A stretch of DNA of 64,000 bases from Limibacillus sp. (GCA_037379885.1 JARRJC010000017.1:19621-83620); one strand, 5' to 3'. Counted from the first letter of the stretch, positions 32,314-41,615 are shown. Notes: generated by a model from the sequence alone, not told the origin. Numbers and translations: made by a program.

Positions 32314-33339
32314 ATGAGCATGACCGACAATCCCGAAACCGGCCCGAACGGCGCCCTGGCGGACGAAGAAGTCGCCGCGCGCGTCGAAGCCCTCGGCCAG
32401 CGCCTGCAAGAGGTTCGCGGCGCGATCGGCGAGGTGATCTTCGGCCAGGAAACAGTCATCGAGCGCACGTTGATCACGCTGATCGCCGGCGGGCACTGCC
32501 TTCTGGTCGGCGTGCCGGGATTGGCGAAGACCCGGCTCGTGGAGACTCTCGGCACGGTCTTCGGGCTGGAGGACAAGCGGGTGCAGTGCACGCCCGACCT
32601 GATGCCCGCCGACATCCTGGGGTCCGAGGTGCTGGAGGTGGACGACTCCGGCCGCCGCTCCTTCCGCTTCATCGAGGGGCCGGTCTTCTGCCAGCTTCTC
32701 ATGGCCGACGAAATCAACCGCGCCAGCCCGCGCACCCAGTCGGCCCTGCTTCAGGCCATGCAGGAACACCGCGTGACGGTCAGCGGCCAGCCGCGTGAGC
32801 TGCCCACGCCCTTCCACGTGCTGGCGACCCAGAACCCTCTGGAGCAGGAAGGCACCTACCCGCTTCCCGAGGCGCAGCTCGACCGGTTCTTCATGGAGAT
32901 CGACGTCGATCATCCTGACCTCGACGCCGAGCGGCGCATGCTGATCGAGACCACCGGCTCGAAGCAGACCGGCGCGCGCCAGATCATGTCCGCCGAGGAG
33001 TTGATCGAGGCGCAGGGCCTGGTGCGCCGCGTGCCGGTGGGCGACAAGGTGGTCGAGGCGATCCTCTCCATCGTGCGCTCCGGCCGGCCCGAGCACAGCG
33101 AGCTTTCGGAGATTCAGAACCAGGTGGCCTGGGGCCCCGGTCCGCGCGCCAGTCAGGCGCTGATGCTGGCGGTGCGCGCCCGCGCCGTCATTGAGGGCCG
33201 CTTTGCGCCTTCCATCGACGATGTGGTCAACCTCGCCGCCCCGGTGCTGCGCCACCGCATGGCCCTGACCTTCGCGGCCCGCGCCGAGGGCGTGACCATC
33301 GACGACGTGATCGAGCGTCTGACCGCCCCGCACGCCTGA
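32314..33339 (+). CDS. MoxR-family AAA+ ATPase
   Basis: 341 residues. Walker A is GVPGLAKT (66-73), Walker B is LLMADEINRA with D132-E133, then ATQNPLEQEGTYPLPEAQLDRF is the sensor-1/arginine-finger region typical of MoxR. MoxR proteins act as chaperone-like ATPases together with von Willebrand A and DUF58 proteins. The ATG at 32314 follows GGGAGG (32297-32302) by 11 bases; GTG 32290 and ATG 32320 are alternatives. It leads an operon with DUF58, BatA/DUF4159 and a large membrane protein, a stress or envelope-maturation arrangement. Confidence 0.95.
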   Translation: MSMTDNPETGPNGALADEEVAARVEALGQRLQEVRGAIGEVIFGQETVIERTLITLIAGGHCLLVGVPGLAKTRLVETLGTVFGLEDKRVQCTPDLMPADILGSEVLEVDDSGRRSFRFIEGPVFCQLLMADEINRASPRTQSALLQAMQEHRVTVSGQPRELPTPFHVLATQNPLEQEGTYPLPEAQLDRFFMEIDVDHPDLDAERRMLIETTGSKQTGARQIMSAEELIEAQGLVRRVPVGDKVVEAILSIVRSGRPEHSELSEIQNQVAWGPGPRASQALMLAVRARAVIEGRFAPSIDDVVNLAAPVLRHRMALTFAARAEGVTIDDVIERLTAPHA

Positions 33340-33382
33340 GGCGGGCGGACCATAGAGGCGAGAGCAAGGAACGAACCGGACG

Positions 33383-34306
33383 GTGAGCAACCCCGCGTCC
33401 CATAGGCACCAGACCCGCGCCGCGCTGGCCCTGCGCCAGCAGGGCGAGCAGCGGGCCGCGCGGCTGCCCGCGCTGCTGCTGTCCGCGGAGCGGGTCGCCA
33501 ACACCGTGGCCCAGGGCGTCCACGGGCGGCGGCGCGTCGGCCAGGGCGAGACCTTCTGGCAGTTCCGGCAGTACGAGACCGGCGACCCCCTGCAGCAGAT
33601 CGACTGGCGGCAGTCGGCCAAGGGTGACCGGATCTTCGTGCGCGAGCTGGAGTGGGAGGCCGCGCAGTCGGCCTGGATCTGGGTGGATCCTTCACCCTCC
33701 ATGGCCTGGCGCTCGGGCGAGGCCCTGCCGGCGAAGCTGGAACGCGCGCGGGTGATCGCCATGGCTCTGGCGATCCTGATGGTCCGCGCGGGCGAGCGGG
33801 TCGCACTGCTCGGCAGCGACCAGCCGCCGAGGAGCGGGCGCGGTGCGCTCGCCAGCCTCGCGGCCCGTCTTTCCGACCTCTCGACAAGCGATGCGCCCGA
33901 CGCCGGGCTGCCGCCGCTGCGCCACCTGCCGCGCCACGCCCAACTGATCCTGGTGAGCGATTTCCTGGAGGACCCGGCAGCGCTGGAGGCTCGGCTGCGC
34001 CACTTCCTGACCGCCGGGCTGCGCGGCCATCTTGTGCAGGTCCTGGACCCGGCCGAACTCGCCCTGCCCTACAAGGGCCGTTTGCGCTTCGACGGGCTTG
34101 AGGGCGAGGAAAGCTGGCTGCTCTCGCGGGTCGAATCCGTGCGCGACGACTATCTCGACCGGGTCGAGCGCCTGCAGGCGGCGTTGCGCGACTTCGCCGC
34201 CTCGGTCGGCTGGGGCTACAGCCTCCACATCACGGAGCGCCCAGCCGAGCCGACCCTGCTCGCCCTGCATCAGGCGCTTTCCGTCACAGCGCTGGAGAAC
34301 CGCTGA
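33383..34306 (+). CDS. DUF58 domain protein
   Basis: 307 residues, starting with GTG at 33383. The DUF58 signature is FRQYETGDPLQQIDWRQSAKGD, after which comes a von Willebrand A-like region (WIWVDPSPSMAW, a partial MIDAS motif DxSxS; LILVSDFLED). Proteins of this kind always go with MoxR ATPases. It is soluble, without a membrane helix. Its last base is the first base of the next gene's ATG, so translation is coupled. Confidence 0.93.
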   Translation: MSNPASHRHQTRAALALRQQGEQRAARLPALLLSAERVANTVAQGVHGRRRVGQGETFWQFRQYETGDPLQQIDWRQSAKGDRIFVRELEWEAAQSAWIWVDPSPSMAWRSGEALPAKLERARVIAMALAILMVRAGERVALLGSDQPPRSGRGALASLAARLSDLSTSDAPDAGLPPLRHLPRHAQLILVSDFLEDPAALEARLRHFLTAGLRGHLVQVLDPAELALPYKGRLRFDGLEGEESWLLSRVESVRDDYLDRVERLQAALRDFAASVGWGYSLHITERPAEPTLLALHQALSVTALENR

Positions 34307-35676
34307 TGCTGGATCTGGGCCTTATCGCCTTCGCCCAGCCGGCGCTGCTCTTTGCGCTGATCGCGCTGCCGGCCCTGTGGCTCTTGTTGAGGCTGACGCC
34401 GCCCGCGCCCAAGAGCCAAAGCTTCCCCGCGCTTCGGCTTCTCTTCGGCCTGCATCCGCGAGAGGAGACACCGGCGCGCACGCCCTGGTGGATCCTGCTC
34501 TTGCGCCTTGCCATCGCCGCCTTGTTGATCCTGGCTTCCGCGCAGCCGCTGCTCAATCCCACGGCGCGCATGTCGGGCAGCGGTCCGCTGGTGCTGGTGA
34601 TCGACGACGGCTGGGCCGCCGCCCCGCGCTGGCAGGACCGGCAGGAGGCCTGGGGCGCGCTGCTCGAACAGGCCGAGCGGCAGAATCGCGCCGTGGTGCT
34701 GGCGTCCACTGCGCCCGCGCAGGATGGCGCAGCACCCTTCTTCTCCGATCTGCTGTCGCCCGGTGAGGCGGCCGAGCGCCTCGCCACGCTGGAGCCCAAG
34801 CCCTGGCCCAGCGAGCGCGGCGCGCTGGTGACGGCGGCGCGCAACCTTAGCCTTGAAGGCTCTGCGCAGGTGGTCTGGCTCTCCGACGGCCTCGCCCATC
34901 CCGCCGACGAGGAGTTGGCCAGGACGCTCCAGCGGCTTGGCTCGCTCACCGTGCTGAGCCACGCGCCGGGCGGGCTCGCCAAGCTGCTTCTGCCGCCCGA
35001 GCGCGGCAGTGCGGAGCTTTCAACGGAGTTGCGCCGCGCCGAGAGCGAACTGCCCGAGATCGTGGCGGTCGACGCCTTCGCGGAGGACGGGCGCTTCCTC
35101 GGCCGCGCGGAAGCCCGCTTCGAACCCGGCGCCACGGAGGCGCAAGCCCGCTTCAACCTGCCGCTTGAGCTGCGCAACGAAGCGGTCCGTCTGGCCGTCT
35201 CCGGCGCGGGCGGCGGCGGAGCGGGTGCGGTGGCGCTGCTCGACGACCGCTGGCGGCGGCGGCCCGTGGGACTCTACGCAGCCGACGGCGTCGAAGCCGA
35301 GCGTCCCCTGCTGGGCGAGCTCTTCTTCCTGGAACGGGCGCTCGCGCCCTTCACCGAGCTGCGGCGCGGTTCCATCCAGGACCTGCTGTCGCGCGACCTC
35401 TCCGTTCTGGTGTTGGCCGACGTGGGCCGCCTGACCCCCGATGAGCGCCAGCGGATCGAGGACTGGATGGAGCGCGGCGGCCTGCTTCTGCGCTTCGCCG
35501 GGCCGCGGCTGACCGCGGCGGTGCCGCCGCCGGGCAGCCAGGAGGATCCGCTCCTGCTTCCCGTGCGCCTGCGTCAAGGCGACCGGGTGCTGACCGGCAG
35601 CCTTTCCTGGGACCAGGACAGCGGTCTTGCGCCCTTCGCCCCGGACTCGCCCTTGGCGAGGGCTGGAACGTCCTGA
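34306..35676 (+). CDS. BatA/DUF4159 protein, N-terminal part of a frame-disrupted gene
   Basis: The frame gives 456 residues: a BatA domain with two membrane helices (FAQPALLFALIALPALWLLLRL and PWWILLLRLAIAALLILASA), followed by a von Willebrand A-like and a glutamine-amidotransferase-like region (LLVLADVGRLTPDERQRIEDWMERGGLLLRF is the type of segment seen, in two pieces here). It stops abruptly after SWDQDSGLAPFAPDSPLA. The continuation of the family sequence is found in another frame directly afterwards. In relatives this is a single protein of a little over 900 residues. Either the gene is broken in this strain or the assembly lost bases near 35655. Confidence 0.8.
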   Translation: MLDLGLIAFAQPALLFALIALPALWLLLRLTPPAPKSQSFPALRLLFGLHPREETPARTPWWILLLRLAIAALLILASAQPLLNPTARMSGSGPLVLVIDDGWAAAPRWQDRQEAWGALLEQAERQNRAVVLASTAPAQDGAAPFFSDLLSPGEAAERLATLEPKPWPSERGALVTAARNLSLEGSAQVVWLSDGLAHPADEELARTLQRLGSLTVLSHAPGGLAKLLLPPERGSAELSTELRRAESELPEIVAVDAFAEDGRFLGRAEARFEPGATEAQARFNLPLELRNEAVRLAVSGAGGGGAGAVALLDDRWRRRPVGLYAADGVEAERPLLGELFFLERALAPFTELRRGSIQDLLSRDLSVLVLADVGRLTPDERQRIEDWMERGGLLLRFAGPRLTAAVPPPGSQEDPLLLPVRLRQGDRVLTGSLSWDQDSGLAPFAPDSPLARAGTS

Positions 35677-35729
35677 TCCATACCTCGGCAAACCGTGACT
35701 GGGGCACCCTGCCGATCTCCGGGCTCTTC

Positions 35730-36959
35730 GTGGAGATGCTGCGCCGCCTGATCGATCTCAGCGAGGGCGTCGGCGCGCAAGGCGACGAAGGGGCCAGCCT
35801 GCCGCCCCTGCAACTGCTGGACGGCTACGGTCGCCTGACGCCGGCCTGGCCGGAAGCGACCGCCATCTCGAGTCTCGAGGGCGAGGCGCCGCAACTGCCG
35901 AACCCCGCCACCCCTGCCGGCATCTACGGGGATTCCCAGCAGCGCCGCGCGCTCAATCTCGCGCCTGCTCTCGACACTTTGCAGCCCCTTTCCAACCTGC
36001 CCTCGGGCGTCGCCCTCACCGGTTACGAGGCCAGCCGGGAGCGGGACCTGATGCCCTGGCTTCTCGCCGCGGCCTTGCTGCTCGCGTCCCTCGACCTGCT
36101 GGTGGCGCTCTGGCTGCGCGGCCTGCTGCGCGGCTTCAGACCGGCGGCCCAGGCAGCGGCTTTGGGCCTCGCCCTGTTGCCGCTGACCGCGCTGGCGCCG
36201 CTGAACGCGCTGGCGCAGAACCTGCCGCCGGAGGACCCGCAAGCCTTTGCTTTGCAAGCGACGACCGACACGCGGCTCGCCTACGTCCTGACCGGCGTTC
36301 CCGCGGTGGACCGCGTCAGCCACGCGGGTTTGACCGGACTGTCGGAGATCTTGGTGGCGCGCACCTCCATCGAAGCCGCGGAGCCCTTTGGCGTGACGCC
36401 GGGGCGCGACGAGCTGGCTTTCTTCCCGCTGCTCTACTGGCCGGTCACAGCGCAGCAAAGGCCGCTCGACAGTCTCGCCCAGCAGGCGGTCAGCGACTAT
36501 TTGAGGAACGGCGGCACCATCGTCTTCGACCTGCGCGAAGAGCGCGCGGGCCAGGGATTCGGCGGTCTCGTCTCTCCCGGAGAGGCCTCGCTCAGGCGTC
36601 TGACCGCCGGGCTGGAGATTCCGCCGCTGGGTCAGATCGGGCCGGATCACGTCATGACCAAGGCCTTCTACCTGCTGCAGGACTTCCCCGGCCGCTTCAC
36701 CTCGCCTTCGCTCTGGGTCGAAACGGTGGGCGATGACCAGAACGACGGCGTCGCCTCGGTGATCGTGACCTCCAACGACTGGGCCGGCGCCTGGGCCATC
36801 GATTCCGCGGGGCGGCCGCTCTTTCCCATGGTCGGCGGCAACACCCAGCGCGAGATGTCCTTCCGCGTCGGCATCAACCTCGTGATGTACGCCATGACGG
36901 GCAACTACAAGGCCGATCAAGTGCACATTCCCTACATCCTGGAAAGGCTCGGGCAATGA
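35730..36959 (+). CDS. DUF4159 protein, C-terminal part of the same disrupted gene
   Basis: 409 residues from the first ATG in this frame, but homologous sequence already begins near 35655 (GEGWNVLIHTSANRDW, then LPISGLFVEML). It includes two membrane helices (MPWLLAAALLLASLDLLVALWLRGL and ALGLALLPLTALAPLNALA) and the C-terminal DUF4159 domain (TRLAYVLTGVPAVDRVSHAGL, FPLLYWPV, GGTIVFDLR, and the end MYAMTGNYKADQVHIPYILERLG). There is no ribosome-binding site at 35730, so this part is unlikely to be made separately. The downstream gene starts 13 bp later. Confidence 0.78.
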   Translation: MEMLRRLIDLSEGVGAQGDEGASLPPLQLLDGYGRLTPAWPEATAISSLEGEAPQLPNPATPAGIYGDSQQRRALNLAPALDTLQPLSNLPSGVALTGYEASRERDLMPWLLAAALLLASLDLLVALWLRGLLRGFRPAAQAAALGLALLPLTALAPLNALAQNLPPEDPQAFALQATTDTRLAYVLTGVPAVDRVSHAGLTGLSEILVARTSIEAAEPFGVTPGRDELAFFPLLYWPVTAQQRPLDSLAQQAVSDYLRNGGTIVFDLREERAGQGFGGLVSPGEASLRRLTAGLEIPPLGQIGPDHVMTKAFYLLQDFPGRFTSPSLWVETVGDDQNDGVASVIVTSNDWAGAWAIDSAGRPLFPMVGGNTQREMSFRVGINLVMYAMTGNYKADQVHIPYILERLGQ

Positions 36960-36972
36960 GGGGGGTTCGAGC

Positions 36973-39075
36973 ATGACCGGAAGCGCCGTCAGCATCGCCT
37001 TTTCGCCGCTCCTGCCGATCCCGGTCCTGATCGCGCTTGCGGTGGTCTGCCTCGGCGTGGCTGCGCTCGGCCTGCTGCGGTCTGCGCGCGGGGGCTGGCT
37101 GCGCCTGCTCTTCGTGCTGATCGGCCTGGGCGCGCTCGCCAACCCGGCCCTGGTGAGCGAGGAGCGCGAGAGCCTGCCCAACGTGGTCCTGATGATGCTC
37201 GACCGCAGCGCCAGCCAGACCATTGAGGAGCGCCCGGAACAGATCGCCGAACTGGAGCGCTACCTGGAAAGCGAGTTCGCCAACTTCGAGAACCTGGAGG
37301 TGCGGCGCGTCCCCTTCGGAGAGGAAGGCCAGCTTCGCCGCGAAGGCTCCAACCTCGAACGTCCGCTGCGCCGGGCGCTGGCCGAGATTCCCGAAGGACA
37401 GCTGGCCGCCGTCCTGCTGGTCAGTGACGGACAGATTCACGATCTCGGCCAGGAGCTGGACGGCGGGACGGACTTGCAAGCGCTGGGCTTCGACGCCCCG
37501 CTCCATCTGCTGCTGACCGGCCGGCCGCAGGAAAGCGACCGCCGCCTCACCGTGACCCAGGCCCCCGCCTACGGGCTGATCGGCAAGCCGCTCAGCCTGA
37601 CGGTGCGGGTCGACGATCTGGGTGGCCCGCCGCCCGGCAGCGGGCTGGACGGGCAGGCGCGCCTGGTGCTGCGCCAGCCGGGCAAGCCGGAGACCAGTCT
37701 GCTGGTGCCGATCGGCGAGGAGAGCGAGATCACCTTCGAGCTCGACCGGCGCGGGCGCAGCGTCCTGGACCTGGAGGTCGAGCCCGGGCCCGGCGAACTC
37801 TCCCTGGTCAACAACCGCGCGGCGGTGGAGGTGCGCGGCGTGCGCGAGCGGCTGCGCGTACTCTTGGTGTCCGGCGAGCCGCACTCGGGCGAGCGGGCCT
37901 GGCGCAACCTGCTGAAATCCGATCCCTCCATCGATCTGGTGCATTTCACCATTCTCCGCCCGCCCGAAAAGCAGGATGGAACGCCGATCCGCGAACTCTC
38001 GCTGATCGCCTTTCCGACCCGCGAGCTCTTCGAGGTGAAGCTGGAGGAGTTCGACCTCATCATCTTCGACCGCTACCGCCGCCGTGGGGTGCTGCCGCAG
38101 CTCTACCTCGGCAACGTGGCGCGCTTCGTGCGCGAGGGCGGCGCCCTGCTGGAGGCGGCGGGTCCCGCCTTCGCCTCGCCCCTCTCGCTCTACCGCACGC
38201 CGCTTGGCCTGGTGCTGCCCGGCGAGCCCAGCGGCAGGGTGATCGAAGGCCCCTACAAGCCGGCCCTGACCGGTGTCGGCCGGCGCCACCCGGTGACGGC
38301 GGGCCTGGACGGCGACGCCGCGGATCCCGCCTGGGGTCGCTGGTTCCGCCAGATCGATGTGGAGGCGCGGCGCGGCGAGGTGCTGATGACCGGGAACAAC
38401 GGCAAGCCCCTGCTGCTGCTCGACCGTGTCGGCGAAGGCCGCGTGGCGCAGTTGGCGAGCGACCACCTCTGGCTCTGGGCGCGCGGTTACGACGGCGGCG
38501 GACCACAGGCCGAACTGACGCGGCGGATCGCCCACTGGCTGATGAAGGAACCGGCGCTGGAGGAGGAAGACCTGCGCGCCGAGGTCAAGGGCGAGGAACT
38601 GGTGATCGAAAGACGGTCCCTGTCGCCCGAAGAGCGGCAGGTGACCGTAACACGTCCCGATGGTCAGGAGATCACCTTTGCGATGGCGCCGGACGAGAGC
38701 GGGCGCATGCGCGCCAGCCTGCCGGTCTCCCAGACCGGTCTCTACCGTGTCTTCGATGGAGAGATGACGGCGCTCGCGACAGCGGGCTCGCTCAATCCGC
38801 TTGAGTATCAGGACCTGCGTTCGACGCCCGAGCGTCTGGCGCCCTGGGTCGAGGCGAGCGGCGGGCTGAGCGCGCGGGTCTCCGAGCGGGACTGGCCGGA
38901 CCTGCGCGAGGTGCGGCCGGGCCGCGACCGGGCGGGGCGGAACTGGATGGGCCTGATCGACCGGGGCGCCTACCGCGTCACGGGGGTGAAGCGGACCTCT
39001 CTGCTGCCCGGCCTCGCGCTGCTGCTGCTCACGCTGGGGGCGCTGAGCTTCGCCTGGCAGCGCGAGGGGCGCTGA
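36973..39075 (+). CDS. Large membrane protein of the MoxR/Bat operon
   Basis: 700 residues. Two helices at the N-terminus (PIPVLIALAVVCLGVAALGLL and LLFVLIGLGALANPALV) and one at the extreme C-terminus (LLPGLALLLLTLGALSFAW) bracket a large periplasmic part. That part has a von Willebrand-like start (VVLMMLDRSASQ) and a glutamine-amidotransferase-like middle (LLVSGEPHSGERAWRNLL, DLIIFDRYRRRGVLPQLYLGNVARFVREGGALLEAAG). No catalytic triad is obvious. With the two genes before it, it probably forms the membrane partner of the MoxR ATPase. The 3' end overlaps the convergent GNAT gene by 47 bp. Confidence 0.88.
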   Translation: MTGSAVSIAFSPLLPIPVLIALAVVCLGVAALGLLRSARGGWLRLLFVLIGLGALANPALVSEERESLPNVVLMMLDRSASQTIEERPEQIAELERYLESEFANFENLEVRRVPFGEEGQLRREGSNLERPLRRALAEIPEGQLAAVLLVSDGQIHDLGQELDGGTDLQALGFDAPLHLLLTGRPQESDRRLTVTQAPAYGLIGKPLSLTVRVDDLGGPPPGSGLDGQARLVLRQPGKPETSLLVPIGEESEITFELDRRGRSVLDLEVEPGPGELSLVNNRAAVEVRGVRERLRVLLVSGEPHSGERAWRNLLKSDPSIDLVHFTILRPPEKQDGTPIRELSLIAFPTRELFEVKLEEFDLIIFDRYRRRGVLPQLYLGNVARFVREGGALLEAAGPAFASPLSLYRTPLGLVLPGEPSGRVIEGPYKPALTGVGRRHPVTAGLDGDAADPAWGRWFRQIDVEARRGEVLMTGNNGKPLLLLDRVGEGRVAQLASDHLWLWARGYDGGGPQAELTRRIAHWLMKEPALEEEDLRAEVKGEELVIERRSLSPEERQVTVTRPDGQEITFAMAPDESGRMRASLPVSQTGLYRVFDGEMTALATAGSLNPLEYQDLRSTPERLAPWVEASGGLSARVSERDWPDLREVRPGRDRAGRNWMGLIDRGAYRVTGVKRTSLLPGLALLLLTLGALSFAWQREGR

Positions 39076-39586
39076 CCGCCGCAGTCCCGTCAGCCTTCCC
39101 GATCATGCCGGAGACGCCGGAGAGCGCGCCCGGGGTCAGCTCGAACACCTGGAAGCGTTCCGGTTCGACCGGACCGGGCAGGCGCAGCCGCCGCGCCACG
39201 GCGTTCTCGAAGCCATAGGGGCCGTAGTAGGCCGGGTCGCCCACCAAAACGCAGATGTGGTGTCCCAGGTGCTTCGCCTCGGCGAGGCCGTGGCGCAACA
39301 GGGCGCGCCCGATCCCCTTGCCCTGAAGCGAGGGCTCCACGGCGATGGGGCCGAAAAGGATCGCGGGCGTGGCGGTCTTGCCGATCACGATGGGCCAGAA
39401 GCGCAAGGTCCCCAGAAGCTGGCCGTCTTCGTCCACGGCGACGTGACTGAGGCCCTCCAGGGGCTCGACCCCCTGGCGCAGGCGGTAGACCGTCTTCTGG
39501 TGGCGGTCCGGCCCGAAGGTCCGGTCCAGGAGGGTTTCGATCTTCTTCGCATCGCCGTCGCGCTGCGGCAGGATTTCGTATGACAT
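39029..39586 (-). CDS. GNAT family N-acetyltransferase
   Basis: 185 residues from the ATG at 39586 (MSYEILPQRDGD). The acetyl-CoA-binding motif A is EPSLQGKGIGRALLRHGL, followed by CVLVGDPAYYGPYGF, the pattern of the YhbS-like group. The acceptor substrate is unknown. The last 20 or so residues (SAPRAARRSSAPPA) are low-complexity and are encoded antisense to the end of the previous gene, so the native stop may have been lost and the tail extended. Confidence 0.88.
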   Translation of the reverse strand: MSYEILPQRDGDAKKIETLLDRTFGPDRHQKTVYRLRQGVEPLEGLSHVAVDEDGQLLGTLRFWPIVIGKTATPAILFGPIAVEPSLQGKGIGRALLRHGLAEAKHLGHHICVLVGDPAYYGPYGFENAVARRLRLPGPVEPERFQVFELTPGALSGVSGMIGKADGTAAVSAPRAARRSSAPPA

Positions 39587-39927
39587 TCTTCCAGGACTCC
39601 AAGAAGTCAGGCGCTGGTGGCTGTCAGCGCCCTTTTGCGGTTTCGCGCCGCGTTGGCTGTCCTTGGAAGCTGTCATCTGGTCCCCTGTTCGCGGTCGAGC
39701 GGTCTGGCGGTCTCGACGGTGTTGGCGGGGAACCGGGGAAGCTGGCGGCTTCGGCTCGGTCAGACGCGGCGCAGGCTGCGGTCCGCCGGAAGGCGGGACG
39801 GCAGGTGCTGTCGTCGTCGTCGGAGTCGAAGAAGCTTGGTCACTGAACGTGGCTTTCCCGGGTGATCCTGAATGGCTCGTTCTTTCCCTATCATAGCTCT
39901 GAGGCGCGCACCACGCGAAAAACACGC
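39587..39927. other. Intergenic stretch without a recognisable gene
   Basis: 341 bp between the GNAT start and the LysR stop. Open frames exist on both strands but are low-complexity (Arg/Ser-rich or Pro/Thr-rich) and resemble nothing known. I see no RNA gene, terminator or repeat in it. It probably contains the GNAT promoter. Confidence 0.6.
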
Positions 39928-40854
39928 TCAGCCTTTCGGCAGCTTCACCCGCCAATAGGGTTCCGGCCCGAAACGCGTGGCCAGGAAGTCTATGAAGACC
40001 CGGACCTTGGGCGAAAGGTTGCGACCGGCCGGATAGACCGCATGCACCGCCGTCGCGGCAAGGTCGCGCCAATCGGGCAGCACGCAGACCAGCCGCCCCG
40101 CCCGGAAGGCGTCGCCCGCCAGAAACTCGGGCAGGAGGGCGATGCCCAATCCCGCCTCGCAGGCCGTCCGCAGGGCATCCCCGTTGTTGGCGCTGAGCGG
40201 CCCGGAGACCGTCACCTGGCGCCGCTTCCCGCTGCTGTTGCGAAAGGTCCAGCGGTTGCCGGAGCGCTGGTAGGCGTAGGTGAGGCAGGCGTGGTCGCGC
40301 AGGTCCTCCGGCTTCTGCGGCGCGCCATGGCGGGCGAGGTACTCGGGGCTCGCGCAGAGGATCCGCTCGCTTGGCGCGAGCTTCCGAGCGCGCAAACTGG
40401 AGTCTTCCAGATCGGAGATGCGAATCGCCAGATCGACCCCCTCCTCCACCAGATTGATGCGCTGATCGCTGAGCGTCAGCTCCACCTCGATCTCCGGATA
40501 GCGGCGCAGGAAATCCGGCAGGCAAGGCGTCAGATGGAGAACCCCGAAGGAGACCGGGGCATTGAGGCGCAGGCGGCCCCTGGGCGCGCTGGCGAGCGGC
40601 CTGAGGGCCGACTCCGCTTCCTCCACTTCGGAAAGCAGATGGCGGCAACGCTCGTAGAGCGCTTCTCCGGCCTCGGTCGTCGAAAGGCGGCGCGTGGTCC
40701 GGTTGAGAAGCCGCAGGCCGAAGGAATCCTCAAGCCGGGCGATTCGCTTGGAGACCACCGGCTTGGAGATCGAAAGCTCGCGCGCAGCGCCGGTAAAGCT
40801 GCCCTGCTCCACGACGGCGGCGAAGGTGGCGAGTTCGGTGAGGCGCTCAAGCAC
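39928..40854 (-). CDS. LysR-family transcriptional regulator
   Basis: 308 residues. The N-terminal winged helix-turn-helix (ELATFAAVVEQGSFTGAARELSISKPVVSKRIARLE) is of the AaeR/DmlR-like group, followed by a periplasmic-binding-protein-like effector domain (GRLRLNAPVSFGVLHL onward). It starts with GTG at 40854. It is divergent from wrbA, and the 128 bp between them contain an inverted repeat of the LysR-box kind. It most likely controls the wrbA-pirin-yqjG genes in response to a quinone or other electrophile. Confidence 0.93.
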   Translation of the reverse strand: MLERLTELATFAAVVEQGSFTGAARELSISKPVVSKRIARLEDSFGLRLLNRTTRRLSTTEAGEALYERCRHLLSEVEEAESALRPLASAPRGRLRLNAPVSFGVLHLTPCLPDFLRRYPEIEVELTLSDQRINLVEEGVDLAIRISDLEDSSLRARKLAPSERILCASPEYLARHGAPQKPEDLRDHACLTYAYQRSGNRWTFRNSSGKRRQVTVSGPLSANNGDALRTACEAGLGIALLPEFLAGDAFRAGRLVCVLPDWRDLAATAVHAVYPAGRNLSPKVRVFIDFLATRFGPEPYWRVKLPKG

Positions 40855-40858
40855 AACG

Positions 40859-40880
40859 ATTGTTCATCTCAAGAAACAAT
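40859..40880. promoter_or_regulatory. Inverted repeat, candidate LysR operator
   Basis: ATTGTT at 40859-40864 and AACAAT at 40875-40880 form a 6-10-6 inverted repeat just upstream of the regulator's start codon. Its inner part contains the T-N11-A spacing that LysR proteins favour. The binding site is inferred from position and symmetry. Confidence 0.45.
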
Positions 40881-40982
40881 AATTTTCCTTTTTACCCAAT
40901 AGTTTCCTTATCGTTCAAGTCCTATCTCTTTGGACGAGGCCCAAGCGGGCAAAAGCGATCTTGAAACCGGGAGTTCACAGAG

Positions 40983-41585
40983 ATGACCAAGCTTCTTGTT
41001 CTTTACTATTCCTCCTACGGCCACATCGAAAAGATGGCCGAAGCCGTCGCCAAGGGCGCGAAAGGCGTCGAGGGCGTCGAGGTCACCGTCAAGCGCGTGC
41101 CCGAACTGGTGCCGCAGGAGGTGGCCGAGAAGTCGGGCATGAAGACCGAGCAGGCCGCCGAGATCGCCTCTCCGGGCGAACTGGCCGACTACGATGCGGT
41201 GATCTTCGGAACGCCCACCCGCTTCGGCAACATGGCCAGTCAGATGCGCAACTTCCTGGACCAGACCGGCGGGCTCTGGGCCGAAGGCAAGCTGATCGGA
41301 AAGGTCGGCAGCGTCTTCGCCTCCACCGCCACGCAGCACGGCGGCCAGGAAACCACCATCACCTCCTTCCACACCACCCTGCTGCACCACGGCATGGTGA
41401 TCGTGGGCCTGCCCTACTCCGCGCCGGGCCTGCAGGAGATGGAGGAGATCAGCGGCGGCACGCCCTACGGCGCGACCACTCTGGCCAAGGGCGACGGCAG
41501 CCGCATGCCCTCGGACAACGAACTGGAACTCGCCCGTTTTCAGGGCGAACACGTGGCGACCATCGCCAAGAAGCTTCACGGCTGA
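40983..41585 (+). CDS. wrbA: NAD(P)H:quinone oxidoreductase WrbA
   Basis: A 200-residue flavodoxin-like protein that binds FMN and reduces quinones by two electrons, avoiding semiquinone radicals. The phosphate-binding loop is [15 protein letters not shown], and the WrbA signature segments are [25 protein letters not shown] and [29 protein letters not shown]. It is the first gene of a three-gene run under the divergent LysR regulator. Confidence 0.97.
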   Translation: MTKLLVLYYSSYGHIEKMAEAVAKGAKGVEGVEVTVKRVPELVPQEVAEKSGMKTEQAAEIASPGELADYDAVIFGTPTRFGNMASQMRNFLDQTGGLWAEGKLIGKVGSVFASTATQHGGQETTITSFHTTLLHHGMVIVGLPYSAPGLQEMEEISGGTPYGATTLAKGDGSRMPSDNELELARFQGEHVATIAKKLHG

Positions 41586-41615
41586 CGGCCGCCTTTCAAA
41601 GAAGGAGTGAGAATC

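Noticed and set aside
34270..39075. Several long minus-strand frames opposite the MoxR operon genes
   Set aside because: Composition typical of antisense frames in high-GC DNA. The forward frames carry the family motifs.
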